A stretch of DNA of 28,851 bases, taken from positions 1 through 28,851 of the forward strand of contig CAXKVV010000583.1 in assembly GCA_964058805.1 (NCBI GenBank), written 5' to 3'. Made by a program: the position numbers and the translations under genes. Positions 1-10,639 of this stretch are shown piece after piece (the first letter of the stretch is position 1; every line of letters starts with the position of its first letter). The notes beneath the pieces are model-generated. The model saw only the letters and a list, made by a program, of their open reading frames with translations, searched no databases and was not told where the DNA came from. This stretch comes from Schoenoplectus triqueter (taxonomy: Eukaryota; Streptophyta; Magnoliopsida; Poales; Cyperaceae).

Positions 1-580
1 TATAGACAAAATACTAATTAATTACTAATATATATTTCAATTCATTCTATTCATTTGATTTTTGGATTATCAAATCCGAACCATACATAAAAACAAAATA
101 CTAGTATAATTTTTTAATCAAACCAAATAACTGAATCATTGCAATTAGAAAAACTCATATAAAATTAGGAAAATGTTTCGGCAAATACCAAAATCAATAC
201 ACGCTCCCAAAATTTTTTTTTTGCCTCGCTATATTTTTCATCCCAACTTGAATACTAAAATTAATAATCTATACTAAAATTAATATACGATCTAACATGA
301 ATAAGTTCTCGTTTTCGCTTATTCCCGCCATCTCTCTCTTGATTCTCTTGATTCCTTTCTACCTCTCTACCTCTCTACCTCTCGCTCTCTTATTTGCTGT
401 CACCTCTAGTCTCTTTCCACTCTTATATTTTTCGACCTCTTCTCATTTTTCTTGATTCTTTCCCACTTTTGTAAACTTGGTTTTGTCTTTCGCGTTACAT
501 GATTTATTATTTATATTAAGTAACTTAGAGATTATTTTATTAAATAAAAAATTAAAATTAGAAAAAAAATATTTTAAAAA
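1..580. other. AT-rich non-coding DNA with a short pyrimidine microsatellite
   Basis: No coding region is supported here. The reading frame near 477-680 has no recognisable protein content and runs into the next element. A CT-rich stretch at about 330-395 includes three near-perfect copies of an 8-base CTCTCTAC-type unit (about 358-383). Confidence 0.6.
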
Positions 581-1342
581 GGGAAAATTAGTCCCATCAC
601 TCTCATATCACCTCAAAACTTTAAATTTAGCAAAATACCACTTCAAAACTTTAACTCCCTCTAATGCCACCTTAAAATAAATTTATTTAGTCTTTTGCCA
701 CACTTATATATTTTTTGTTATTTTTTAATTAAGTTCAGTAAAATATCACTGTATTTTTGGGGTGTATTTTTTTAATTCCAAACATGCCCTCATTTTTGTA
801 TGATATATCTTTTCCTACTAATTTCGTCTGTTAAAATCATTAATATCTCTGCAAAATGCGTAATTATTTTAGCAAATGTCAAACCAAACACTTTTTTATT
901 TTATTCTACAATAGAGAAAACAGTCAACAAATAAATTATACTAAAATCTTCTATCCAAATGATTCATAAAGAAAATTACAAAAATACATTTATATATGCT
1001 TACAAATAGAATTTTTGCTTTTAAAATTCTGAATCATGATGCTCATAGTCTAAAATTTGCTTTCTGCATTACGCATTTTGCATAGATATCAATGATTTTA
1101 ACAGACGAAATTAGTAGGAAAAGATATATCAGACAGAAATGAGGGTATTTTTGGAATTAAAAAAATACATCACAAAAATATAGTGATATTTTACTGAACT
1201 TAATTAAAAATGAACAAAAAATATATAAGTGTGGCAAAAGACTAAATAAATTTATTTTAGGGTGGCATTAGAGGGAGTTAAAGTTTTGAAGTGGTATTTT
1301 GCTAAATTTAAAATTTTGAGGTGGAATGGTACTAATTTTCCC
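581..1342. mobile_element. Foldback/MITE-like element with ~280-bp inverted arms
   Basis: The left arm (about 581-864) and right arm (about 1068-1342) are inverted copies of each other over nearly 280 bp, with only small indels such as an extra stretch near 593-603. The termini are GGGAAAATTAGT and its complement. The 7-base direct repeat TTAAAAA lies directly outside both ends (574-580 and 1343-1349), consistent with a target duplication, although the site is A-rich and a 9-bp duplication would be imperfect. The central spacer of about 200 bp has no coding capacity. GGG-starting termini and a 7-9 bp duplication would suit a Mutator-like MITE, but the superfamily is an inference. Confidence 0.75.
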
Positions 1343-1360
1343 TTAAAAAAATGATAAGAG

Positions 1361-1998
1361 AAGAATTGCACACATGGTGTGCGGCCAAAATTTTATTTTT
1401 TATTTTTTATTATGCTAAAAAAATTATGTAAGAAATAAAGTCAATATGTTTGTAGATATTTATTTAAATTGAAATAATAAGATTTTAAATATCATTGTTT
1501 GGTTAGGAAAACTAGGCTTATAAAATTTTAATTCTAAAATTAGACTTCAGAAGCGTTTTTTTGATTGAAAAACGCATGTTATGAGTTTTGCCTAGTAATT
1601 TCCTGTAAATAATATTATGGCTTTTTTAAAAAGTAATTGTGTGTTTACTCATGATGTTTCAATTAAAAGTTTTGACAATTTGAGCTCAGATTTTTTTTTT
1701 CTTCTGTTTTTTTCATATTTTTTTCGGACTGCTCTGTTCATCTGATTGATCAAAAATTCTTTAGTGGCATGCTCATTACCTCTAGAATATTTTCATTATA
1801 AAAAATAATCATACTTTTTTTTTATCGATCCTTCCTTCGGTTAGCCCGAACAAAATAAACTTTAAATCTTATTATTATTCCAACCTACATAAATATTCCC
1901 AAAATTTTTGACATAATTTCTTAAATAAGTTTTTACCTTAAGAAAAAATAAAAAATATTGGCTTGCATGTGGGCCGCACACTAGGTGTGCGATCTTCC
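1361..1998. mobile_element. Probable second inverted-repeat element (MITE-like)
   Basis: About 26 bp at 1361-1386 match the reverse complement of 1971-1998. Both ends contain the palindromic core GCACAC-nnn-GTGTGC followed by GGCC on the inner side. No clear target duplication is visible, partly because the left end abuts the foldback element. Inside is a small hairpin (1553-1560 with 1568-1575) and otherwise AT-rich non-coding DNA. Superfamily unknown. Confidence 0.5.
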
Positions 1999-2526
1999 TT
2001 TTTTCAGATTTTTTTTAAATATTTTTTTCTAATTTTGCTTTTTATTTTGTTTAATAAAAATAAATCATAATTTAATATTCAAATTAATATTTTTATTATT
2101 AAATTTAAGAAATTTATAATATATTATTCAACTTATTGACATTAATACTCAACTTATCAACTTATTGACATTAATATTCAATTTATCGGCTTCATTGTTC
2201 AACTTATCAGATTTATTTTTTAAATTAAATAATTATTAGTTTAAAATTGTTTTTTATTTATATTATTGACTTTAGCATTCAAGTTAAAACAAAATGATAG
2301 GACGCCAAAAAAGAATCTGTGCGTATTTCTATTGATATGCGTATCGTGTGTTTACTCCCATTAATTTAATATCAAACAAACTAAACTATTTACCCACTCG
2401 TTCAGTCCCATCCGTAAAATTTTAAAATCAAAAGCCCTTTCTTTCAAAATCATAAGCAAAATTGAGGGAAGAGGACGAGACATCACTCCTTAGACATCAA
2501 TTATTAATATCTGGAAAAAAAAGGAT
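1999..2526. other. AT-rich non-coding DNA with a short direct repeat
   Basis: No gene is seen. A 19-base unit (starting CAACTTATTG) occurs at 2129 and again at 2158, a 29-base spacing, and weaker copies follow to about 2210. Confidence 0.5.
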
Positions 2527-2584
2527 AAACATCGATTGGTTATGCTGATTAAATCAAACATCGATTGGTTATGCTGATTAAATC
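2527..2584. repeat. Perfect 29-bp tandem duplication
   Basis: Bases 2527-2555 and 2556-2584 are identical. Each copy ends in ATTAAATC, the octamer that also forms the target duplication of the MITE starting at 2585, so three copies of the octamer exist (2548-2555, 2577-2584, 2997-3004). Confidence 0.9.
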
Positions 2585-2996
2585 AAGGTGCGGATGTAGG
2601 ATTTTGGTCAGGTAGATAATTATTGGATTGTAATAGTTTATCAGGTTCAAATTCATTAACTAATCGGATTTTAAATAAATAATAATAATAATAATTTAAT
2701 ATATATTCTTATGTAATAAAAAAATTATCAAAATAATATCCTTTTATATATTAAAAATAATAACAAATGAAACTCAAAGTGATAAATAATCGATGAAAGT
2801 TTTCCTCTCCGAAACTTCATATTTTGAGATCTTTGTATAATTATTTAATTATGCACGATATTAAATATCTTTTTTAATAAATGTAATCAAACAATTTAGG
2901 AGAAGTAAAATTTTTTTATATAAAAATAAATTATCAAAAATATTATTTTTCAAAATCCAAAAAGAACTAATCCGGATTACACTGAGTCCGCCTCAG
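2585..2996 (+). mobile_element. hAT-type MITE with exact 8-bp target duplication
   Basis: The 412-bp element starts AAGGTGCGGATG and ends TCCGCCTCAG, giving imperfect terminal inverted repeats around a GCGGA core. The octamer ATTAAATC is exactly repeated outside both ends (2577-2584, 2997-3004). An 8-bp duplication with GGCGGA-type termini is characteristic of plant hAT MITEs. The interior (about 2770-2910) matches the reverse complement of the element at 4359-4700, so the two are family members in opposite orientation. No coding capacity. Confidence 0.85.
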
Positions 2997-3632
2997 ATTA
3001 AATCTATCATGCCAAGGCATAGATAGCATCAATTGACAATAAGGCTTCCACTACCACTGGATGAGAATTCTTTCGGACTGTCTAATCAGCATAAATGTTA
3101 AGGGATATTTTCCTTAAAAAAGTGTAATACTGTAATGTAAGAAAAAAAAACTATACATAAATATCATTTTTCTGATGTCTAAAGAAAAAAAAAGTAACGT
3201 CCCTTTTTAATGCGTTGACCTCTGGACTTGAAAGAGCATAATCTTTATGGCCTGTGTTTCATAGTATGCATAGCAGAAAGAAAAGGATCTATGCAACTGA
3301 TCTAATTTTCAAAGCATTTCGTCCTGATTGGCAGAAGTTTTTTCAATTTTTTTATGTGGCACTTAAAATTGCAACTTTACAAGTATCGAGCATGTGTTAA
3401 TTTAATATTTTTTAAATTAATATGTCTTGAAAATATGACATTAACGTTAGCAACTTTTTTGTAAGTGCATAAGCATATTCATTATGCAACAAATGCGAAA
3501 TAAAAATGGTTTAAAATTAATATACAGAAAATTGACAAAATATGATAAATTAAATTTAATTTGCACGGTGTCTAGTCTAATGAACATCACTGAGTACATG
3601 CTTACATCAGCATAACTCCATACTCCTCTGGC
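2997..3632. other. Non-coding AT-rich DNA
   Basis: No gene, RNA or clear repeat is visible. Bases 3084-3093 are the reverse complement of part of the 29-bp duplicated unit (TTATGCTGATTA), too short to interpret. Confidence 0.5.
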
Positions 3633-4083
3633 CAGTTTTTATTATTAATAAGTATTATTAAATTAATATTGTTAAAAATAAGAGTGAAAACCGTAAAATT
3701 TCAAATCTACGAATGGCAGCGCGCCACTGCCAGTGGCGCGTTTCAAAAAAATAATGGAACGCCGCGCAGCGCCTCCATCTCACTTGCGCCTACGCGCGTT
3801 TTGTATATATAAGAAGTAAACGCGCTACTGGCAGTGGCGCATTTCAAAAAAAAAGGAAACGCGCCACTGCCAGTGGCGTGTTTTCGAAAAAAAACGGAAA
3901 CGCGCCACTAGCAGTGGCGCGTTTCGTAAAAAAAAGGAAACGCGCCACTGACAGTGGCGCGTTTCGTAAATTCAAACAGCGCGCCACTGCCAGTGGCGCA
4001 CTGCTATTCGTATATTTGAAATTTTATGTTTCTCTTATTTTTAATAATATTAATTTAATAAAACATATTATTATTAAAAACTG
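3633..4083. mobile_element. Terminal-inverted-repeat element carrying an internal hairpin array
   Basis: Outer arms of about 90 bp (3633-3726 and 3991-4083) are inverted copies, starting CAGTTTTTA and ending in its complement, with few mismatches. Between them lies a GC-rich tandem hairpin array. The AT-rich arms and GC-rich core differ sharply in base composition. I found no convincing target duplication, so the superfamily is unknown. No coding capacity; the reading frame at 3878-4096 is only the repeated palindrome translated. Confidence 0.75.
3720..4000. repeat. ~40-bp GC-rich tandem array of perfect hairpins
   Basis: Six 21-base palindromes occur at 3720-3740, 3821-3841, 3860-3880, 3901-3921, 3941-3961 and 3980-4000. 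Each has a 9-bp stem of the form CGCGCCACT / AGTGGCGCG and a 3-base loop (GCC, GGC, GCC, AGC, GAC, GCC). The last five are spaced 39-41 bases apart and joined by A-rich spacers flanked by TTTC and GGAAA, which lengthen the pairing. A degenerate unit fills 3741-3820. Confidence 0.9.
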
Positions 4084-4358
4084 CTCCCCTGCCTGATAAC
4101 GTGGGTCCCGCTTCACACCGTGTCGGCTAATAAGTGGCCGGAACTGTCCTAATGAGTAATGAGTGGTGACCAGACAACTGACCACCGTGCTACAGAATTA
4201 GTTTTGGATTGTCTATGTCCGGTTTTTCGTAGGTGCGTGCTGCAGTACTATAAAAGTCCCGCATACCTCAATAAGTTCATATTTGATTATTTGGAAAACT
4301 CGTCGCCGATTAATAAACTCTCGTCATCAGGTTTCTCATTTTTTATAGGTGTCAAAAG
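4084..4358. other. Moderate-GC unique sequence, no gene established
   Basis: This stretch is less AT-rich than its surroundings and contains a TATA-like motif (TATAAAAG, 4249-4256). The frame 4159-4470 (103 codons) has no recognisable domain and runs into the downstream MITE, so I do not call it a gene. It could be old promoter or untranslated DNA. Confidence 0.35.
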
Positions 4359-4700
4359 CAGGGGCGGATGTAGCATGGATCAGGCTTTTCTGGATTTTGA
4401 AAAACAGCGTTTTTTTATAATTTGTATTTTTTTTGGAAACAAATTCTGTCCTCCTAGATTGTGTGATTAATTTTATTGAGAAAAAAATATTTAATATCGT
4501 GCATGATGAAATAATTATGTAAAAATATCAAAATATAAAGTTTCATGGACGAAAATTTTCTTTATCAACTTGATTATCTATTACTTTAATTTTTATTTTG
4601 TTGTTATTTTTAATATATAAAATGTTATTATTTTAATAATTTTTTTATTTAGTACCCTATAAGCTATTACCTCCCGATCAAAATCATGCATCCGCCTTTG
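4359..4700 (-). mobile_element. hAT-type MITE, second copy, opposite orientation
   Basis: The 342-bp element starts CAGGGGCGGATG and ends CATCCGCCTTTG, with terminal inverted repeats of about 12 bp. The flanks are GTCAAAAG (4351-4358) and ATCAAAAG (4701-4708), matching at 7 of 8 positions, as expected of an aged hAT duplication. The interior is the reverse complement of the 2585-2996 element over much of its length, including a conserved stretch around GCACGATATTAAATAT. No coding capacity. Confidence 0.85.
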
Positions 4701-5130
4701 ATCAAAAGAACGGTTGGAAATGGACAGTCCATTAATTTTTAATTAGATAATTGACATAATGATTATCCACTATCTAGTCAATTTTCACTAGTTTATGCAA
4801 AGAGTAAAATTGTTATTTCTTCCTTTCGGGAAACTTGAAATGAAGAAAATATTAAACTCAAATCTCGCTCATGGGGCTAGTATTGTCATGTATCAAGAAA
4901 AAACTATTATTATTATTTTTTAATTCATTGCAGTTCACTATGCTCCTAATTCAGCCTTGTGACTGTGGGAACCAACTGATTGTTATACAATTAAATTTTT
5001 ATATAGTTTTTTATGTTTTTGGAGGGGGTTAAAATCAACCTTACTAAATCAGTTTGGGCACTCAAAATTTCATTGAAAAAAAAAATATTTTTTGGATGAT
5101 TTTACATAATAAAATTCTCATCAAAGATAA
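4701..5130. other. Non-coding AT-rich DNA
   Basis: Nothing recognisable lies between the MITE target duplication and the Helitron start. Confidence 0.5.
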
Positions 5131-5601
5131 TCTATACTATTATATAAAGCATTTAAGAATTGGAGGGTCCATTTTTTGTCATGGTATTTTTTTATTATAT
5201 CCATTTTATCCCTCAATTAGACGGCTAATATTTATTTTTGGTTGATCGAACGTATGTGATCACGTCCATTGATCCCCTCTTTCTCTCCATTTCTTTCCCT
5301 TAAATACTATTATTTCCATAATATTATTATTTTTATTTAGAAACCTTGTGCATATTTGGTAAGAAATTAATGGTGATAATATATGTTAGAATAATTTATT
5401 TTTTTTGCCATAAAAATCATGAATCATTAACTCATATTGTGCAAAAATCTCATCCAATATTAAATATAGTCTTTATTATAGGTTTTATCTATAATTTGAT
5501 GAATTTATAATTTAATATTAGATAAATATGATTTATTTTATTTTATAATGTTTTAATGTTTAAATAAAAGAGTATGCTGCAACGCGCCGGTATATAACTA
5601 G
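5131..5601 (+). mobile_element. Short non-autonomous Helitron
   Basis: The element begins TCTATACTATTATATAAAGC and ends CAACGCGCCGGTATATAACTAG. These match the known plant Helitron pattern of a 5' TC terminus and a 3' CTRR terminus just after a GC-rich, hairpin-prone segment. It sits between an A (5130) and a T (5602), the AT dinucleotide target Helitrons use without target duplication. At 471 bp it has no Rep/helicase gene. The 3' subterminal hairpin is weak. Confidence 0.82.
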
Positions 5602-5731
5602 TTTATGTAAAAGAAGGTGGACCGAAGATAGTTCACGTATGATTGATTTTTGATATAAGATTCTTACTAATCATGTTCAAAGGAGTTTACTTTAGTACTT
5701 CTGTTTATCATTGCACAATTTTCAATATTGA

Positions 5732-6025
5732 AGAGCGTTGTTTGCCGCTATTGTGTGGACATTATGACTAGAACGCAATAAGCAGGTCTTTAATTCATCC
5801 TCCCACATCCATGCTCCTGATATATATTTTTATATTTTTTATATGTTTAAACATTGGACAGAATCCTCTACTAATTTAGAGCACATCCTAGAGATGGATG
5901 AGAGTCATGAGACACCTGTTCTTAGACACCTCTCATATCGGTACAGTCAGCTCAGCCAAATACTTCACAAGCTGGTGTTGCTGTTTGTTGTCACCGATGA
6001 AGATGAAGATCTACTGAATTATTGA
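5732..6025 (+). pseudogene. C-terminal remnant of a LINE (L1-type) ORF2
   Basis: Frame +2 reads ALFAAIVWTL, stop, LERNKQVFN and continues through HIHAPDIYF and MFKHWTESST to a stop at 6023-6025. The W-x-L-W-x-E-R-N-x-x-x-F pattern is the well-known tail of plant L1-type non-LTR reverse transcriptase proteins, downstream of the polymerase domain. Here the tryptophan before LERN is replaced by a TGA stop at 5768-5770. No polymerase domain lies upstream, so this is a 5'-truncated, dead copy, as LINEs commonly are. The acidic end (DEDEDLLNY) and the following T-rich sequence with AATAAA (6072-6077) could be the old 3' UTR. Assignment rests on one short motif and its context. Confidence 0.6.
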
Positions 6026-6589
6026 TTGGACAGTACTCCATAAACGTTATATATTTTGTTTGTGTCTGATTAATAAAGATCTGTTACATATTATTTCTTA
6101 CTTTTGCTGACTGTAGTTAACTGCGTTTTTGTTTTGTTCGTACTGTATATGCTGTAGGTTTATTATTCATAAATTTTGGTTGTAAACTGTTTGATTGCAT
6201 TCGTAAAAGAAATAGAAACCGGAATCCTTTCGGATGCTTTCTCTTTTTTAAAAAAAACTCGTCATGGGTCTAACGTGTCGATCTGTGGGTGGTTGTGTAG
6301 CGACTCCTGTGGGTGCTGTCTCGCATCTGATTTTAACAGGCGAGCACAACACAAGTAACAAGGCCTGTTCGAAACAAAAAAGAAAAGAAAAGAGAAGGCC
6401 TGTTGAATTGAACAGACCTACTACAATCTGTTTTTAGCAGAAGCCTGCAATAGAAGATTCAATCTCTGCTACTCGCAATAAATCAACAGCCGGAGAAAAG
6501 CGTCGGTAGAACTTACAAGGATTAAGGGCGGGGATTAATCAAGTCAACATAGTCTAATTTTATCTAGTCTCTGAATTTTTGAAATTTAA
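6026..6589. other. Non-coding DNA after the LINE remnant
   Basis: The first part is probably LINE 3' UTR. The rest (about 6160-6540) has near-average base composition but no recognisable protein, RNA or repeat. The frame at 6176-6358 shows no known motif. Confidence 0.4.
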
Positions 6590-6807
6590 ATGATAATTGT
6601 CAAGTGAAATTTGACAATAGGATGCGGATGCTCTAAGAAGCAAAAAAATAATTACGAAAGTACCATTTTGACAATTTCATTTTATTCAGGGATACCACTC
6701 TTAAAATAAATTATCAATTGATGACATGGCATAAAAAATTAATTTTGACAGTCGACATCAATACGGATGCTCTAAGAGCATCCGCATTAGTGTCGACTGT
6801 CAAAATT
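6590..6807. repeat. Nested MITE-end palindrome cluster
   Basis: Bases 6741-6773 and 6775-6807 are a near-perfect 33-bp palindrome (three mismatches) centred on GGATGCTCT-A-AGAGCATCC. The same terminal motif TGCGGATGCTCTAAG occurs a third time at 6623-6637. This is the pattern left when related MITEs insert next to or into each other. Complete element borders cannot be fixed. Confidence 0.6.
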
Positions 6808-6816
6808 ATTTTTTTA

Positions 6817-7178
6817 TGTATGAGAGGCGTTGTGTGTTTTACGCTCTATTCTTAATTTCAAGTAAAAAAATGATCGATTTGAACCGTTCAATCTAATCTG
6901 CATATCAAAATCTATTAGTAAACCAAATTTTATATTGACTTGATCTGAGAACTCTGGTTCATCCAAAAATGATGGTTTTCCCCCTATCAAAAAAAATAAC
7001 AAATAAATTCCAAAAAATATAAAATTTGGTTTACTAATATATTTTGATATGGAAATTAGATTGAGCGGTTTGGATCGATCATTTCTAACTTAAAATTAAT
7101 AATATAACACAATGCACACAACGCTCTTGTGCTTTGCAAAGCACATAACACTTTTGTGCCTTGCAAAACACCCTACCC

Positions 7179-7230
<52 letters not shown>

Positions 7231-7265
7231 CCTGATAGTTGAAATGACCAAACGCCTCTCATACA
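6817..7265. mobile_element. Foldback/MITE-like element with nested inverted repeats
   Basis: The exact 13-base inverted pair TGTATGAGAGGCG (6817-6829) and its complement (7253-7265) bound the region. Inside, about 6822-6935 and 7017-7129 are inverted copies, strongest at 6867-6933 against 7018-7082. A 16-base perfect palindrome (GTGCTTTGCAAAGCAC, 7129-7144) and a (TA)21 run lie towards the right end. The core hairpin 6822-7129 may be the true element, with later rearrangement to its right. No coding capacity. Confidence 0.6.
7183..7224. repeat. (TA)21 microsatellite
   Basis: Forty-two bases of uninterrupted TA dinucleotide. Confidence 0.95.
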
Positions 7266-8254
7266 AAGATTAAATACAGAAAGACACGTATCACACTTTT
7301 TTTTTCCACTGCTATAATCTTTTTCTTTAATTAATTGTCGGCAATTTGACCACAATTGCATTACACAAATTAAATTATTAAGCGTTCACTATCATCATTC
7401 CTCAAATTATCCCCATTCAGACACGTATCAAGATCCGGGAAATAATTTAACTGGCTCGTTCTCTAAGGGCCCCATATTAGCTTGCAATTGGCATTATAGA
7501 GCCCTTGTAATGCCAAACAGTCTACACTTCACCTATTTAAAGTATAAAATCACATATTAAAATTTAGATTGGCTAAACAATTTTCTTTCCTATTCTTTTG
7601 AAAGAAAAAGCGATTGATTAATTCAATTGATCACTTTTTCGGGCCAAACATCATCAAAGACACGCTCATTGAATTATGGTAGCGTGTCTATAGAAACACA
7701 TGACCGAAGTCAAAATCTTCATTATTTATTCATAGTTCACACTATTTATGATAAGTTCGTATATAGTCTAACAATTTAACATTTAACTACAAGACATCAA
7801 ACAAAATTTTACGTTGTAGAAGACGCCAATCATGTCTCAATCGGCGTAGCATGCCATAAACAAACAACGAGAAATGACGATTTGACAACTAATCTATTCA
7901 TAATATTTGAAAAATGAAATTTATTTAAAACTTAATATTACTAACACGATATGTATTATTCGCATATAATATCTATTGAATGTTGACCAAATTTTACAAA
8001 TGTTCACCGTAAATCAATTGACTCACAATTTTAACGATTTGAAATCAGTCCTTGATGCATCATCTAAAAATATTTTACTTTTTAAAATGCAATAGCATTT
8101 AAAATGAAATACCTGTTTTAATACTTTTTAGTATTCAACTTCATTTTTATAAAAGAGACCAATTAACTGTACCCCAACTGAAAAAGTCATTGACCATGCT
8201 CGAACATCAACAGCCAAGTCCGTCTACGGACGATCATCGAAGCCTTAAAATTGA
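7266..8254. other. Non-coding AT-rich DNA
   Basis: Both strands are littered with stops and I see no RNA gene, terminal repeat or tandem repeat. Confidence 0.5.
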
Positions 8255-8845
8255 AAGTCCTAAGTCTTAATACTGGAGAAACAAAGTCTAAATACCTAAT
8301 ATATTAAGTCATATTTTAAACTTAAAATATATATTTAAACAACAATTAAGATATGAACAAGTATTTATATATGAACTTCAATGTCTTAAAACTAAATGTC
8401 TCAAGTCTTAACAAACGAAATATAACGTCTTAATATTTAATATTATAAATTATATTTTGAACTTAAAATTTATATTTGAATGGTAATCATGATATTTAAA
8501 AGTATTTACACTTGAACCTTATTATCTTAAAACTGAATTACCAAGTTTTAACATTAGAAATATGACGTATTAATATTTAATATTATAAGTCATATTTCGA
8601 ACATAAAATTTATATTTGAGCATCCATTGAGATATGGATAAGTTTATATATCTAAACTTTAATGTGCTAAAATCAAATGTTTTAAATCTTAACACACACA
8701 AAATGACGCCTTAATTTCTAGTATTATAAGTCATAATTTTGAACTTAAAATTTATATTTTGGTGGTTATCATGTTATGAATGAATATATATTCCTAAACT
8801 ATAATATTTTAAAATATAAGTCAATAACAATTATTTTATCTCTTA
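8255..8845. repeat. ~141-bp AT-rich tandem repeat, about four copies
   Basis: The word GAACTTAAAATTTATATTTG and its variants recur at about 8318, 8459, 8599 and 8741, that is, every 140-142 bases. Each is surrounded by recurring words (GTCTTAAT, ATATTTAATATTATAAGTC, AAGTATTTA). Copies are diverged, so the array is old. Units of this size are typical of plant satellite monomers, but the array is short. Confidence 0.75.
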
Positions 8846-10512
8846 TTTGAATATCGAAGAGAGTTGTATAATTAAATTTCTATCTTAAATAAGCTGACAA
8901 CAATAATGATCTAATGTTCATTCTTAATAGAAACAATCACCTGATAAAATCAATCTTCTCACTAAATAATAGTGGCTCTTCTGAAACTCTCTAGATCATT
9001 CTAGAGACGATATTCAAAGTCTTAATACCTAATATTTAAAGTCTTAAGAACTATTATATGAAGTCTTAATACATAATGTCATAAGTCAATTTTTTTAAAG
9101 AGTATAAAAATCTTGAATATTTGTTGAATGTTATTTAAACCAAATCTTTATATCTAATATTACAACTATGAAATGAAGTCTTAATAAAATTTATCTAAAA
9201 TAATATTTTTTATGTAATTTATATTCGATATAAAATTTTAAAATAAAGTCTTAAAATTTAGCATTAAAAGACTTAAAATGATTCATCTGATGTCTTAATA
9301 TATATTAACATAAGTTTTACTTTTGACTTTGAATAATATATAATTCAAAAAATATTTACCGAACACTCCTAAAATTAAATCTATATACCTAATTGCTCTC
9401 ATCTTAAAATTTGACAATTAAATTCTTAATACTGATTAATAAGTCATATTTAATTTTAAAGGATATAAAATTTCATAATATTTTCGAAATATAGATATTT
9501 TTATTATCTTAATTAAGACCTTATAATTGATAAATTTATGTTTAGTATTTTTCTTAATATCTTAAAACCTTATAATTTATATTTATAAAAAAATATCTTT
9601 ATATCTCATATCATTAAGTCATAATATTGTCAACAATATGTAATAAGTTTGTAACATAAAATAATATTTTTAAAATAATTCTAACAAAAATATATTTAAT
9701 ATTTAATATAAATAAGTCTTAATATCTACCATAACACATCATAATATATCATTCAAAATATAATTTTTAGTTTAGCCTTAATTTTCACTATAACATATAA
9801 ATCTAAATATATACTACATACACGCTTCAATATGTACTATAAATAACTCTTCATAATTAGTGATTAAAATTTATATTAATATATCATTTAAAATATAATT
9901 TATAATTTAATCTTAATTTTTATTAGTACAAACAATATAGATTTTGTTTTTTTGTTGAAATTGTTTCAATCTCAATTATCAATATTATGATCTAAATCTT
10001 TATATTTTATATAATAAAATTTTATACCTAGTAAAATTAAGTCTTCTTATCTATTATACTAAGTCCAACGCATATTTATTTAGTGTAATAAAATACTCTT
10101 CTTGTGTTATCTCCTATCTCTCAACCAATTATTTCGAATGAATACTTAAATTTTATCTTCTTACTCCTAGAAATTTATCTAGCTTCACTTTTTGATCAAC
10201 TGAGCTTCAAAATATGAGTTTCAACACTTTTTCTTTGTGCATGAGAATTGAAATGGTGATCCGAACACTTAAAATATTAAAGCACTTACTTAAAACTTCA
10301 CGTATCTTCATCTTGACCTAAAGAAAATATTTAATCAATCGATCGAGATTCACTCATACTAGATCGCTCTAATTGTATTTCTAATCGAAATATTTTTCTC
10401 CTTTAATTTTTTCCAAATCATTGATCTATTTTATGTATAATTTAGTTCATTGTGTTCTCCTCATCGCTAGTTTTCCAACGATATATAACATGAAAAGTAA
10501 GAAAATTTGACG
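8846..10512. other. AT-rich DNA with decayed copies of the GTCTTAA motif
   Basis: The words AAGTCTTAATA and GTCTTAA recur irregularly to about 9720, suggesting that the adjacent 141-bp array once extended further and decayed. No gene is visible. Confidence 0.4.
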
Positions 10513-10639
10513 TATAGTTGGGGTATATAATGAAATATAGAATTTGGGGTATAGAATGAAATATAGTTGGGGTATAGAATGAAATATAGAATTAGTTAAG
10601 ATAGTTGAGATATATAATGGAATATAGAATTTGAGGTAT
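10513..10639. repeat. Short tandem repeat of 23/26-bp units
   Basis: About five units built on TATAGTTGGGGTATAGAATG alternate with a form in which TAGAATTTGGGG replaces TAGTTGGGG. The last units are diverged. Confidence 0.8.

Noticed and set aside
3720..4000. CRISPR-like regular repeats
   Set aside because: The repeated unit is itself a perfect palindrome, the spacers are near-identical A-rich DNA rather than unique, and the context is plant transposon DNA.
3878..4096. 72-codon frame with repeated RATxSGAxL-like peptides
   Set aside because: The peptide repeats are only the translated hairpin array.
4249..4256. Host gene promoter (TATAAAAG)
   Set aside because: No downstream coding region supports it; TATA-like words are frequent by chance in AT-rich DNA.
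4159..4470. 103-codon plus-strand frame
   Set aside because: No domain or conserved motif; its second half is the hAT MITE, so the frame is accidental.
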